40,096 nucleotides of DNA from Chloroflexota bacterium (GCA_003696605.1 RFGV01000003.1:1-40096), one strand, 5' to 3'. Positions 1 to 9,090 are shown, counted from the stretch's first letter. The notes: generated by a model from the sequence alone, not told the origin. Program-made: numbers and translations.

Positions 1-541
1 CCTCTACCCACCCCTTCACAGAGCCATCAGGCGTTTCCACCAGCCACCACTCCTCATTTTCCTGAGGATTCCGAATAACAACCGGCGACACATTCACCAA
101 CCGCGCCACCTCAGAGCCGCCAGGCGTATCAAAAAGGGGCACATCACTGCCCGCCCCGTCAAAAACATACCCCTGCCGCCGCACAAAAAAATCAGACACC
201 CACCCTTTAATCCCCTCAACGGTACGCACGCGATAAAAGCGATGCAGATTTTGCGGACCACTATGCCGAATCTCATACACCGCTGCCGGTACACCCGTAT
301 GGACTTTAGCCACCACAGGCGCATCTTTCTGGGGAGCTGCCAGCAAATCCACTTCATGGGCGAACATCAACCCATGCTCATCCACACCACTCAACAAAAC
401 CCATATTGGCCCATCCTGCTCTGCCAGTTGCAAGCCAACACTATTCGTTACTGGCACAACAGTAGGCGGCAAAGAATCGGCCGTTTTGCACCCTGCCATC
501 AAAAACAACAGCAAACACCCAAACAACCATTTCCACACCAT
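1..541 (-). CDS. Truncated lipoprotein with SH3-like repeats (5' part only)
   Basis: Reading from an ATG at 541 leftward gives an open frame of 180 codons that runs off the window edge. The first residues are a hydrophobic signal ending in the lipobox LMAGC, with Cys18 as the expected lipidation site, so the product is probably a membrane-anchored lipoprotein. The rest contains two stretches of the kind seen in bacterial SH3 domains: one around residues 75-115 ending in GWVSDFF, and one around 135-180 ending in a second KGWVE. This suggests cell-wall or ligand binding, but the similarity is by eye only. A GGGAG box lies about 9 bases before the ATG. The downstream part is outside the window, so total length and any catalytic domain are unknown. 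A plus-strand reading frame across the same bases is a shadow. Confidence 0.7.
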   Translation of the reverse strand, partial: MVWKWLFGCLLLFLMAGCKTADSLPPTVVPVTNSVGLQLAEQDGPIWVLLSGVDEHGLMFAHEVDLLAAPQKDAPVVAKVHTGVPAAVYEIRHSGPQNLHRFYRVRTVEGIKGWVSDFFVRRQGYVFDGAGSDVPLFDTPGGSEVARLVNVSPVVIRNPQENEEWWLVETPDGSVKGWVE

Positions 542-598
542 AAAACCACACTCCCAAAAACTCAATACAAATCAAATATTATCCCCTCACTCCCCAAA

Positions 599-639
599 AC
601 AAAAAAGGCGCAGGGCAAGCCAACAACCCACCCTGCGCC
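599..639 (-). terminator. Rho-independent terminator of the LTD/MBL gene
   Basis: A perfect 9-bp stem, GGCGCAGGG (607-615) with CCCTGCGCC (631-639), is followed on the minus strand by a run of T (the A-run at 601-606). It lies just after the stop codon of the minus-strand gene ending at 657 and before the lipoprotein start at 541. The two genes are therefore probably separate transcripts. Confidence 0.85.
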
Positions 640-656
640 AGCACACTCAACCAATA

Positions 657-2600
657 CTAGGGATTAGGCGCACCCTTTGTGGGCGAACCCGGTGACGAAG
701 CCCAGGCACCACCATCCGGAGTACGATACCACGACTTATTCTTGCTACTGCTGGTATAAGTAAAACTGTCCACCACAGTCGTGCCATCCGGCATCAACAA
801 CCGCACATCATCCCCACCATTATTAAAATAGCGGTTCGTGTCCATGGTGTAATACCCGCCTGCCGGAATAATCGTCCCTGCCGGAATTTGCTGCGGCGCC
901 CCGCCACCACCGGCAATGTCATCAATCCACGCCCCCGAAATATCAATGGCCTGCGGCGTCGGGTTATACAACTCAACCCACTCCGAATTGCCACTACTTG
1001 GATTCGGGAACAGTTCATTAATCACAATATCATCAATCCCATAAGTAGGTGGTGGCGATGACGGATCACTGGCCACATACGGCGTGCCATTTACCGTATA
1101 ATTCACGCCGTCCGTCGAACGCAAAATAATATCACCATCCACAATAACCGATGCCCCGTAATTTCGAGTGGTATCACATATATTTGTCAGATACACATCA
1201 CTGGTTGCCAGCAAGCGGTCTAGTACCACTTGTGCCGGATGCCCATACGTATTACTACCACAAGAGATGGCCGACACATCAGGATTCAGGGTGTCCACAT
1301 ATGCCTGACTGGTAGAATGACCGGAGCCATGATGATTCGCCCGCATCACATCCACCTGACCGAAACGTGGAGCCAGCACACTTTCCACATCATTGTAAGT
1401 GTACCCGAACTGACTGGTGTTGTATTCACCGTCAGAGTCACCCGCTGTGGCATAGTCAATCTGGCCAAAGCGAATCTTGAGACCAATGGAATAGTCATTT
1501 TCGCTGGGTGGTAACGGGTCGTTGGTATGATCACCCTGCAGAGGTGTAACGCCATCTGCCATGACCACGCCATCAGCATCTACCTGAACGATTTCAACCA
1601 CTGCCCCTGCGTCTGGTGGGTCAATTTGGGTGGTAGAGCCAAGTTGAGCCAATTCACGAATGGGATAAATGTTTGTGTTAGCCGGATTCGTTGCGTAACA
1701 AATCCAGTTACGGGCTGTACCGGATTGAGTACCGGCGTTATGCCACACAATTTCCAGATCGGGATCACACAGTCCGTCTGCTGCTCCCCCATTTGCGCCA
1801 TCTACCCACACCCCGGAATCACGATCTATGATTTTGTCGAAGGTGATTCCTTCTACCTCCATCAATGCCCAGAAGCCGCCGTAGCCGGCGTATCCGATGT
1901 GGTCCAGGTGCAGGTGGCTGAGTACACCTACGTTGATGTGGGAGCCACCGGTAATTGCCCGGATTTTTTGGGCAATATAAGCAGCACCTGCGCCTGTGTT
2001 CCAGGAGGATTCACGTACGTCTATGAGGATGGTGTAGCCGGAGGGGAAGATAATGAGTTGGCTGTCACCCTGTTCTACATCGAAAATGCGGATTTCGAAT
2101 GTGCCGGGAACCCAGGGTTCGTCTCCTGTACCGCCGTTGCTGGCTCCTTTGGTGGGGGAGTCGCTTTCGATGCCACTCCATGCGCCACCATCAGGGAAGC
2201 GATACCATGAGTATTCGGCGGTGGCGGAACTGTAACTGGTGCTGTCGAGCGCGTTTTGTGAGGGGTCCAGGAAGCGAACATCATCACCGCCGTTGTTAAG
2301 GAAGCTGGAGAACTCCATGACGTAATAGCCTTTGGCGGGGATGATGGTACCGGAGGGGATGACTTTGGGGGAGCCTCCTCCGTTGGCTATGTCGTCTATG
2401 TAGTGGCCGGATATGTCCAGGTCGGTGTTGGTGGTGTTGTAGAGTTCTACCCATTCGGTGATGCTGCTGTTGGCGACGTATTCATTGATGACGACGTCAC
2501 CGGGACCGGGTGGGTTGGCGGCGGCTGCCTGGGTGTAGGGGTAGGCGATGAATAGTAAAACGGTTAGCAGGATAAAGCGGAACAGTTTTTGGGAAATCAT
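657..2600 (-). CDS. Secreted LTD - metallo-beta-lactamase - LTD protein
   Basis: The 647-aa product begins with a signal peptide (hydrophobic residues about 7-20, then an Ala-rich cleavage region). It has three domains. A lamin-tail domain (LTD, about 35-150) starts VVINEYVANSS and has the WVELYN strand. A ComEC/Rec2-type metallo-beta-lactamase domain (about 165-510) carries HLHLDHIG at 229-236 and NHHGSGHS from 422. A second LTD (about 540-645) has the same WVELYN and PDGGAW signatures. MBL domains of this type bind two metals and usually hydrolyse phosphodiesters, so an extracellular nuclease-like role is plausible but inferred. The start at 2600 was chosen over a TTG further upstream because AAAGGAG precedes it and the signal peptide starts there. 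The gene sits alone, with its own promoter (2842-2869) and terminator. Confidence 0.85.
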   Translation of the reverse strand: MISQKLFRFILLTVLLFIAYPYTQAAAANPPGPGDVVINEYVANSSITEWVELYNTTNTDLDISGHYIDDIANGGGSPKVIPSGTIIPAKGYYVMEFSSFLNNGGDDVRFLDPSQNALDSTSYSSATAEYSWYRFPDGGAWSGIESDSPTKGASNGGTGDEPWVPGTFEIRIFDVEQGDSQLIIFPSGYTILIDVRESSWNTGAGAAYIAQKIRAITGGSHINVGVLSHLHLDHIGYAGYGGFWALMEVEGITFDKIIDRDSGVWVDGANGGAADGLCDPDLEIVWHNAGTQSGTARNWICYATNPANTNIYPIRELAQLGSTTQIDPPDAGAVVEIVQVDADGVVMADGVTPLQGDHTNDPLPPSENDYSIGLKIRFGQIDYATAGDSDGEYNTSQFGYTYNDVESVLAPRFGQVDVMRANHHGSGHSTSQAYVDTLNPDVSAISCGSNTYGHPAQVVLDRLLATSDVYLTNICDTTRNYGASVIVDGDIILRSTDGVNYTVNGTPYVASDPSSPPPTYGIDDIVINELFPNPSSGNSEWVELYNPTPQAIDISGAWIDDIAGGGGAPQQIPAGTIIPAGGYYTMDTNRYFNNGGDDVRLLMPDGTTVVDSFTYTSSSKNKSWYRTPDGGAWASSPGSPTKGAPNP

Positions 2601-3006
2601 GGCAACTCCTTTGTATTGAGATGGGATAATAAAAACGGCCATGATGGGTTGCATCATGGCCGATGGAGACAAGGAGAGGGGGGAAGGTTATTGATTGGTG
2701 GCGGGCGGAAAGGAAAACGGCCGTTTTCTCCGCACGCAACTTCTTTTTCCCAATTATTTGGTTTTCAGGGGGAACGACCGTACTGCCCATATGGCGTTCA
2801 TTCCTGTTCCTAAAAATGCCCAATTAAGCCCAATAAATGGCATTATAACGTACCATATTTTAATGACAAAGTAAATACACATTTTTTAGTTTGCCAGAGT
2901 GCGAGCACCTCTACAACCTTGATTTGAACAGGGCAATACCAAAGAGAAAAATGCTTCACTTATACGCTTTTACTTATTACAAAGCTGCCGTGCGGCATCC
3001 CTGTTT
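2601..3006. other. Gene-free stretch holding a long 5' leader and a palindrome copy
   Basis: No convincing gene lies in these 406 bases. They hold the probable leader (about 235 nt) of the minus-strand LTD/MBL gene, with a 14-base perfect palindrome AAAACGGCCGTTTT at 2714-2727 inside it and the promoter at 2842-2869. The remainder up to 3006 is AT-rich and shows nothing I recognise. Confidence 0.6.
2842..2869 (-). promoter_or_regulatory. Sigma70-like promoter for the LTD/MBL gene
   Basis: On the minus strand TTGTCA (2869-2864) and a perfect TATAAT (2847-2842) are separated by 16 bases. The predicted transcript would have a leader of about 235 nt before the ATG at 2600. Confidence 0.55.
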
Positions 3007-3249
3007 TTAATTTGTCATTCTTTTCTTCACCATTCTTCGGATAACCAATGTTACTCCCCCTAATGTACTAATACCTGCGCCTGCCCAGCGAATTTGGGAA
3101 GCAATCTGGGCATGAAAATTGTAGCGTGTCACCATTGCGGGCGTTGGATCTTGATAGGGGATGCCGGCAAACAATATGTCATACATAAAGCCGCAAAAGA
3201 TCACCAGGAATCCGAATATAAGCAACCCAACTGGCCAAAATTTTTTCAT
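3007..3249 (-). CDS. Small two-span membrane protein of unknown function
   Basis: This 80-aa protein has a hydrophobic helix at about residues 5-28 and a second at about 55-72, followed by a basic tail (RRMVKKR). The short loop between them reads GIPYQDPTP, a motif I have seen in small uncharacterised bacterial membrane proteins without known role. An AAGGAG box lies 9-11 bases before the ATG, which supports a real gene. It stands between the PBP gene and the LTD/MBL gene, all on the minus strand but with sizeable gaps, so an operon is uncertain. No function is assigned. Confidence 0.65.
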   Translation of the reverse strand: MKKFWPVGLLIFGFLVIFCGFMYDILFAGIPYQDPTPAMVTRYNFHAQIASQIRWAGAGISTLGGVTLVIRRMVKKRMTN

Positions 3250-3525
3250 CTGTCAGTGCTCCTTCAAGGGGGAATGCCTGGTTAGCCTGTTAACCTCAAA
3301 ATGTGCTTTGCCAGGCTGATAAATAAGTTTCATGTTTCAGGGACAGTATAGTCTAACGCCAAAAAGCGAGTCAATAGTCATTCGAATTGGCACAGTAAAG
3401 TCGAAACCACTGTTGTGGCGCGCAAGAACTTAACGTCCAGTCGGGTCTCCGGCTGGCACATAACGATTAGGTGTCAAAAACGGCCGTGTGACAACAGACA
3501 GTATTGGTGAATACCAACTGGCGGT

Positions 3526-5763
3526 TTATGGTTCTGACCAGGGGAAAGGAGTCAACGGCCGTATCCCATAATATAGCTCCACAATTCGCCGAAAGACAGG
3601 TGCTGCTACTTCCGATCCCTCGCCTGCATTTTCGACCATGACGACGATAGCTATCTGAGGGGATTCGATGAACTCGCCTGTTGGTGTGGTGTAGGGAGCT
3701 GCCGGTGCATAACCTGCAAACCAGGCATGGGGATCATTGGGTGGTGCTTCCGCTGTGCCTGTTTTGCCTGCTACCGGCACTGGCAAGCCAACGAACTGAT
3801 AAGCGGCCGTGCCGGCCTCACTATTGGCTACATTCCACAAGCTTTGTCGGATAACTTGCAAATGCTCTGGCGAAAGCGGCAATTCACCCCGAACTTGAGG
3901 TGGCCAGGGCTCTTCTGGAATACCAGCACCTGCGCCAATGCGATCAACCAGGGTGGGGACGTACAAAGTGCCCCCGTTAGCAATAGCAGCCATCATGTCC
4001 ACTACCTGAAGTGGGGTCACTTGCACAAAGCCCTGGCCAATAGCCATATTCACCGCATCACCACGCGCCCAGCCTTCACCAATATTGGCCAGTTTCCACT
4101 CCGGGTTGGGTATGAGACCAGTGGCTTCTTCTATTTGAATGCCGGTGGGTTGCCCGAAGCCAAATTGAACGGCCGTATTTGGCAAAAGCTCCGGATCTGC
4201 TTCATCCAGGTTATAGCCAACATCATAAAAACAGGTGTTACAAGAAACAACCAACGCCTGTTTGAGGCTAATCGTTCCATGCCCCCCTTCCAACCAGTCA
4301 TATTTGACAAAAGCATCACCAAGCCGATTCCATGAGCCGGTACTGGTATAGAGTGTGTCTGGCGTGTAGAGGCCACTGTTGAGTGCTGCCGACATAGTGA
4401 CAATTTTGAAGACGGAGCCAGCCGGATATGCGCCTTGAGTGGCCCGATTGAGTAACGGCCGTCCTGGATCATTGAACAAACGCCCCAACTCCACCGCCGA
4501 ATCCAACCGCAATGTATCAAATACCACCGGGTTGAATGTGGGATAGCTGGCCATTGCCAAAATTGCCCCATTGTTGACATCCATCACAATAATAGAGCCA
4601 GCCTGGGCGACCGGATGGGAGTTGATCGCTTCTGCCAGTGCTTCTTCTACAGCGGCCTGAAAGTCCCGATCGATAGTAGTGTAAATACTACGGGCTTGTT
4701 TGGGTTCTCTTTCAGCCACAGTGGTAATATATTCCCCACTGGGACCAACAACAGTCAATGTACCGCCTCGCTCCCCATTAAGATAATCCTCTCCCCACTT
4801 TTCCAAACCTGCCCGACCAACCATCTCGTCTCCACGATACCCCTGAGCTTTATAAGCCTCCACTTCTTCGGCGGGGATGAAGCCGGTATAACCAACGATA
4901 TGTGCGGCAATCCCTTCTGGTGTGTAGAGGCGGCTGAGGCGAGTTTGCGGAATGGCCAGACCGTTGCCGATGTAAGGCTGGATGGCAGTGGCGTATTGTT
5001 GCATGGTTTCTTCCAGTACCTCGCCGATGGGTACGTACCAGTCAGGTAAGGCAGAAGCATAGAGGGCCTGGATTTCTTCGGGCGGGCGATTGAGCATCTG
5101 GCTGAGCAGACTGAGTAGCCCTTCTTCATCCTGGATTTTGCCGGGGATAACGCCCAGGGTGATGATGTTGCCCTGAAAAGCAAGGGCACGGCCGTTTTTG
5201 TCGTAGATGTTCGCACGAGCAGGGATGCGGTAGTCGAGATATAGCCGATAACCAGGAGCCAGTTCGGGCAGAATGAGGCTTTCGTCCCATACAATTCCCC
5301 AGCGATTTTGCTCAAACTTGAGAGGGACGGTAAAGTCGCGGGTGATAGGGCCAACAACGGCCGTTTCCCACGTGACACGCACCCCAAATTCGGCCGTTTC
5401 CCCCTGCTGAATCAACGATAACGGCTGTGTATGCACACGCTGCACCGTAGCCGTTGCCATCGTTTCCTCATACAACCTCACAAACGAATCAACATCTACC
5501 AACGCCTGACTACTGGGTGCCAACAAACTGTACATTCCCAGGTAATCCATCCCTTCCCATGCCCGATAAAAGGCGCGGGCAATCCCCCCCGCATCCTCTT
5601 TTACCGGCGGTTCAGTCGGATGAGGTGTATTGGTTGGCAACGGTGTCAGCGTAACAATCTCCGCGCTATCCTGTGGCTGAGGCACAACAATGTTGTCTGT
5701 GCTACAGGCAACCATCAACACTGTTAGCAAAATAATAAGCAAGAAAAACCGATTTGTATTCAT
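3526..5763 (-). CDS. Penicillin-binding protein, MecA/PBP2 type (lipoprotein)
   Basis: The 745-aa product is a class B peptidoglycan transpeptidase. It starts with a signal ending LMVAC (lipidated Cys20), then an NTF2-like MecA N-terminal domain (about 55-170), a PBP dimerisation domain (about 175-350) and the transpeptidase domain (about 375-740). All three catalytic motifs are visible: S450-V-F-K453, S507-C-N509 and K667-T-G669. The enzyme cross-links cell-wall peptides outside the membrane and would bind beta-lactams; the MecA-like N domain alone does not imply resistance. Replacing the usual N-terminal membrane helix with a lipobox is a known variation in some lineages. The gene appears monocistronic, and a promoter is predicted just upstream (5802-5830). 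Plus-strand GC skew within it switches near the palindromes at 5358-5396. Confidence 0.93.
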   Translation of the reverse strand: MNTNRFFLLIILLTVLMVACSTDNIVVPQPQDSAEIVTLTPLPTNTPHPTEPPVKEDAGGIARAFYRAWEGMDYLGMYSLLAPSSQALVDVDSFVRLYEETMATATVQRVHTQPLSLIQQGETAEFGVRVTWETAVVGPITRDFTVPLKFEQNRWGIVWDESLILPELAPGYRLYLDYRIPARANIYDKNGRALAFQGNIITLGVIPGKIQDEEGLLSLLSQMLNRPPEEIQALYASALPDWYVPIGEVLEETMQQYATAIQPYIGNGLAIPQTRLSRLYTPEGIAAHIVGYTGFIPAEEVEAYKAQGYRGDEMVGRAGLEKWGEDYLNGERGGTLTVVGPSGEYITTVAEREPKQARSIYTTIDRDFQAAVEEALAEAINSHPVAQAGSIIVMDVNNGAILAMASYPTFNPVVFDTLRLDSAVELGRLFNDPGRPLLNRATQGAYPAGSVFKIVTMSAALNSGLYTPDTLYTSTGSWNRLGDAFVKYDWLEGGHGTISLKQALVVSCNTCFYDVGYNLDEADPELLPNTAVQFGFGQPTGIQIEEATGLIPNPEWKLANIGEGWARGDAVNMAIGQGFVQVTPLQVVDMMAAIANGGTLYVPTLVDRIGAGAGIPEEPWPPQVRGELPLSPEHLQVIRQSLWNVANSEAGTAAYQFVGLPVPVAGKTGTAEAPPNDPHAWFAGYAPAAPYTTPTGEFIESPQIAIVVMVENAGEGSEVAAPVFRRIVELYYGIRPLTPFPWSEP

Positions 5764-5801
5764 AACTCTCTCTGAATAAACAAACGAATGTCGAAGCTGA
5801 T

Positions 5802-5830
5802 ATTCTTGGAGAGATTGGGCAAAAAGTCAA
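5802..5830 (-). promoter_or_regulatory. Possible promoter of the PBP gene
   Basis: On the minus strand TTGACT (5830-5825) is followed after 17 bases by AAGAAT (5807-5802), a 4/6 match to the -10 consensus. It would give a leader of about 30 nt. Confidence 0.45.
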
Positions 5831-5905
5831 GCAGTTGGTCATATTTTTACCCATTTTCTTAACATGCTGCCGCCAGTTATTTATCAAGGTATGACCGATA
5901 ACCTG

Positions 5906-5935
5906 TTACAGGTTTGTCCTAAAAACCGGTAAAAT
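5906..5935 (+). promoter_or_regulatory. Possible promoter of the thiolase gene
   Basis: TTACAG (5906-5911) and TAAAAT (5930-5935) are 18 bases apart, about 44 bases before the thiolase start. Similar -35/-10 pairs occur upstream of pyruvate kinase and the slipin gene. Confidence 0.4.
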
Positions 5936-5978
5936 AGTGAAGTAACTCACGAATCTCACTGAATACCAGGAGCGTAAA

Positions 5979-7220
5979 ATGAGCACAAACGAAAAAGGAC
6001 AGGAAGTAGTCATTGTCGGCGCGGCACGTACACCCGTCGGCAAACTTATGGGAGGGCTGGAGAAACTGTCAGCCCCACAGTTGGGAGCGATTGCTATCAA
6101 AGCAGCCGTAGAACGGGCCGGGATTGATCCCGATACAGTTTATGAAGTAATCATGGGGAATGTGGTGACAGCGGGAGAAGGACAGGCCCCTGCCCGACAA
6201 GCTGCATTGGGGGCGGGCTTGCCGAATACAGTTGGCGCATCCTCTGTAAATAAGGTATGTGGTTCCGGCCTGAAAGCAGTGATGATGGCTGCCAATGGCA
6301 TTGTGGCTGGTGAGGCAGATGTGTTTGTGGCTGGCGGTATGGAAAGTATGTCCAATGCACCCTATCTGGTGCCACGCGCCCGCCAGGGGTTGCGCTACGG
6401 TCATGCCCAGTTGCAGGATTCGCTGCTACATGATGGGTTGTGGTGTGCGTTTCAGGATTGGGCAATGGGGAATGCGGCAGAATTTATTGCCCGGCAGTTT
6501 GAGGTAACACGGGCGGAGATGGATGAGTTTGCATTGCAGAGTCATCAGCGGGCAGCAGAGGCCACAGCAAACGGCCGTTTTCAGGCCGAAATCACCCCCG
6601 TAGAAATCAAAACCCGCAAGGGCACTCAAACCATTACCATTGACGAACCAATTCGCGCCAACTTCCACAACGGCAGCTACGAACTAACCACCAGCCTGGA
6701 GCTACTGGCCAAATTACCCCCCGCCTTCGAAAAAGACGGCCAGGTAACAGCCGGAAATGCACCTGGCCTTAACGACGGTGCGGCGGCTCTCGTCCTCACC
6801 AGTCGTACCGAAGCCGAACGACAAGGCCTCAAGCCAATGGCGCGTATAGTGGGCTACACCCTGGCAGCGGTAGAACCGGCCTGGCTCTTTGCAGCCCCCG
6901 CTCGTGCCATCCCCCGCCTGCTACAAAAAGTAGGCTGGCAACTGGAAGATGTCGATCTCATTGAACTTAATGAAGCATTTGCCGCACAGGCTCTGGCCAA
7001 TGGTGTGGAATTAACTCGAAACGGTTATAAATGGGATTGGGATAAAGTGAACATACATGGTGGCGCCATTGCTTTGGGGCATCCTATTGGGGCAAGTGGT
7101 GCGCGTATTTTGGTTACGTTGCTCTATGCCCTGCAACAGCGTGGCCTCAAACGAGGCATTGCTGCGTTGTGCCTGGGCGGTGGCGAGGCTGTGGCGCTGG
7201 CCGTAGAGATGGAAGAATAA
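5979..7220 (+). CDS. Acetyl-CoA acetyltransferase (thiolase)
   Basis: The 413-aa protein has the full thiolase layout: the N-terminal start EVVIVGAARTPVGK, the nucleophile Cys94 in NKVCGSGLKAV, NEAFAAQAL, His368 in GHPIGASGAR and the second catalytic cysteine Cys398 in CLGGGEAVAL. It condenses two acetyl-CoA or cleaves 3-ketoacyl-CoA; the closeness to the acetyl-CoA C-acetyltransferase type is by eye, and substrate range cannot be read from sequence. It is cytoplasmic and stands alone, with a terminator at 7251-7294. Together with the acyl-CoA mutase at 15196 it suggests fatty-acid or branched-chain CoA metabolism. An exact AACGGCCGTT at 6570-6579 encodes Asn-Gly-Arg, and codon choice shifts from G-ending to C-ending after it. 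Confidence 0.95.
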   Translation: MSTNEKGQEVVIVGAARTPVGKLMGGLEKLSAPQLGAIAIKAAVERAGIDPDTVYEVIMGNVVTAGEGQAPARQAALGAGLPNTVGASSVNKVCGSGLKAVMMAANGIVAGEADVFVAGGMESMSNAPYLVPRARQGLRYGHAQLQDSLLHDGLWCAFQDWAMGNAAEFIARQFEVTRAEMDEFALQSHQRAAEATANGRFQAEITPVEIKTRKGTQTITIDEPIRANFHNGSYELTTSLELLAKLPPAFEKDGQVTAGNAPGLNDGAAALVLTSRTEAERQGLKPMARIVGYTLAAVEPAWLFAAPARAIPRLLQKVGWQLEDVDLIELNEAFAAQALANGVELTRNGYKWDWDKVNIHGGAIALGHPIGASGARILVTLLYALQQRGLKRGIAALCLGGGEAVALAVEMEE

Positions 7221-7250
7221 AAGAGGGAGTTGCGCAGTATGACGATGCGG

Positions 7251-7294
7251 GCAGGTAATTGGTACGCCGATTTTGTGCCGATTACCTGCTTTTT
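7251..7294 (+). terminator. Rho-independent terminator after the thiolase gene
   Basis: A 12-bp stem (one G-T pair) pairs 7251-7262 (GCAGGTAATTGG) with 7278-7289 (CCGATTACCTGC). It is followed by TTTTT at 7290-7294. Confidence 0.88.
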
Positions 7295-7327
7295 AATTTA
7301 CTTTAGAGACAGCATCGGGAGGAAGGT

Positions 7328-9028
7328 ATGAAATTGGATAAATGTATCCTGGTTTTAGGCGGGGCGGGTCTGGTTGGCTCGCAGGTTGTCCGCCAAATTG
7401 CGCGCGAACTGGAACCTGAACGCATTATTGTCGCCAGTTTGTATCGAGGAGAAGTGCGGGAGTTCTTGCATGATTTGCGGCGGGAGTTCCCACATATTGA
7501 GTTTGTGGGTGCATGGGGGGATGTATTTGTCAGGCAGGAATTCGCGCTGGAACGTCGGTTGCGGTTGTTACAGAGTCAGGTACGGCGGGATCAGCTTTAC
7601 CAGGATTTGTTTGGACCACTGGACGAGGCATATGAGCGGTCTGGGTTGGTGCAGCTTATTCGACAGTATAAGCCGGATGTGATTGTGGATAGCATTAACA
7701 CGGCAACGGCGATTAGTTATCAGGATGTCGTGAGTCAGAGCCAAAAGACGTATGATTTGTTGCAGCAATTGCAAGAGATTGTGGATCATCAGGACCTGGA
7801 TAAGTTGGCGCAGTTGGGTAAGGATTTGGATCAGAGTGTGACAACTTTGTTGATTTCTATGGCTGTGCCGCAGTTGATTCGACATGTGCAGATGATTCAC
7901 AAGGCAATGTGTGAGGTTGGAACGCGGCTGTATGTCAAGGTGGGGACGACAGGAACTGGGGGAATGGGGCTGAATATTCCATATACGCATAGTGAGGATC
8001 GGCCGAGTGCGAAGCTGATGAGTAAAACGGCCGTTGCTTTTGCTCATACCGGGCTTATGTTCCTGATGGCACGCACCCCCAATGGCCCCCTTGTAAAAGA
8101 AGTCAAGCCAGCCGCCATGATAGGCTACCGTCAGGTTGCTTACCAGACAATTAAACGTCGCGGTCAGCCCCAATTTTGTTACGAAAGCCAGGCCCAAAAA
8201 CTGGAAGGAACACTGGTGTTACGTGGCGAAGAAAGCCAATACACGCGCCTGGGTAAACTAAAAATGGCAGGTGTAGATACGGGCGAAAACGGCTTTTTTG
8301 CCCGCGGCGAATTTGAGACCATTACACATATTGACCAGATGGAATTTGTCACCCCAGAAGAGATTGCCCATCAAGTTGTGCTGGAAATCAAGGGGAGCAA
8401 TACTGGTTATGATGTGATAGCCGGCATTGATAGCAGCGTCATGAACCCAAGCTATCGGGCTGGTGTATTGCGGCAGACAGCTCTAGATAAGCTGGCACGT
8501 ATTGAAGAGGAGACAAGAAGTCATAGTGTTGCATTGGGTCAGCTGGGACCGCCTGAGTTGTCTAAGCTGTTGTATGAGGCGCACCTGTTGAAGCTGAATT
8601 ACGGCACGTTGCAGGCTGTTATGGAAACGCCGGCAGAAGAAATTGCTCAAACATTATATGAGTTTATTATGCAGGCACATGATTTGCGGAATATTATTGT
8701 CTCAATTGGTGTGCCTATTTTGACACCAGACGGTTGTACCTTGATTCGTGGCCCACGTATCAATATTCCAGAAAGTATTTATCGTGAAGTGTCGCTTACA
8801 GATGGGGCAGTGGATGCATGGGCGCGTAAGGGTTGGGTAGATTTACGCCCCGAAAATATACGGGTTTGGCAAGATCGCTTTACGCGGATTCGGCGCACAC
8901 GACATATGTTGCATACACGGGGAACATCATCGGTGACGCTGAAAACATATTTGCCAGAAACAATTGAGATTGGTGCCATTGTGGCCTGGTTGTTTAATAA
9001 TGATTATCAGGGATATCGTATAAAGTAA
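7328..9028 (+). CDS. Rossmann-fold NAD(P)-binding protein of unknown function
   Basis: The 566-aa protein opens with a classic dinucleotide-binding fold: KCILVLGGAGLVGSQVV, with the glycine pattern G11-G-A-G14-L-V-G17, as in extended short-chain dehydrogenases and epimerases. Later parts read DVIVDSINTATAISYQDV and a KVGTTGTGGMGLNIPYTHSED segment, which resemble the substrate region of such enzymes but lack a clear YxxxK catalytic pair. The length is about twice that of a normal epimerase; the C-terminal half (about 330-566) has no motif I know. A strong GGGAGGAAGG box precedes the ATG at 7328 and a terminator follows at 9036-9090, so it is a single-gene unit. An oxidoreductase role is plausible but not shown. 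Confidence 0.8.
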   Translation: MKLDKCILVLGGAGLVGSQVVRQIARELEPERIIVASLYRGEVREFLHDLRREFPHIEFVGAWGDVFVRQEFALERRLRLLQSQVRRDQLYQDLFGPLDEAYERSGLVQLIRQYKPDVIVDSINTATAISYQDVVSQSQKTYDLLQQLQEIVDHQDLDKLAQLGKDLDQSVTTLLISMAVPQLIRHVQMIHKAMCEVGTRLYVKVGTTGTGGMGLNIPYTHSEDRPSAKLMSKTAVAFAHTGLMFLMARTPNGPLVKEVKPAAMIGYRQVAYQTIKRRGQPQFCYESQAQKLEGTLVLRGEESQYTRLGKLKMAGVDTGENGFFARGEFETITHIDQMEFVTPEEIAHQVVLEIKGSNTGYDVIAGIDSSVMNPSYRAGVLRQTALDKLARIEEETRSHSVALGQLGPPELSKLLYEAHLLKLNYGTLQAVMETPAEEIAQTLYEFIMQAHDLRNIIVSIGVPILTPDGCTLIRGPRINIPESIYREVSLTDGAVDAWARKGWVDLRPENIRVWQDRFTRIRRTRHMLHTRGTSSVTLKTYLPETIEIGAIVAWLFNNDYQGYRIK

Positions 9029-9035
9029 ATGGTCT

Positions 9036-9090
9036 GGGAAGATGGTGGGTGGGAATTTAGCGTTGCCCACCATCTTCCCATCTTTTTTCT
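9036..9090 (+). terminator. Strong rho-independent terminator after the Rossmann protein
   Basis: A perfect 14-bp stem pairs GGGAAGATGGTGGG (9036-9049) with CCCACCATCTTCCC (9066-9079), followed by a T-run at 9083-9088. Confidence 0.92.

Noticed and set aside
242-667. Plus-strand reading frame of 141 codons opposite the truncated lipoprotein
   Set aside because: Composition is low-complexity His/Pro/Thr, there is no ribosome site, and the opposite frame encodes a convincing lipobox and SH3-like pattern.
1527-2210. Plus-strand reading frame of 227 codons inside the LTD/MBL gene
   Set aside because: It is an antisense shadow; the minus strand encodes complete, recognisable domains across the same bases.
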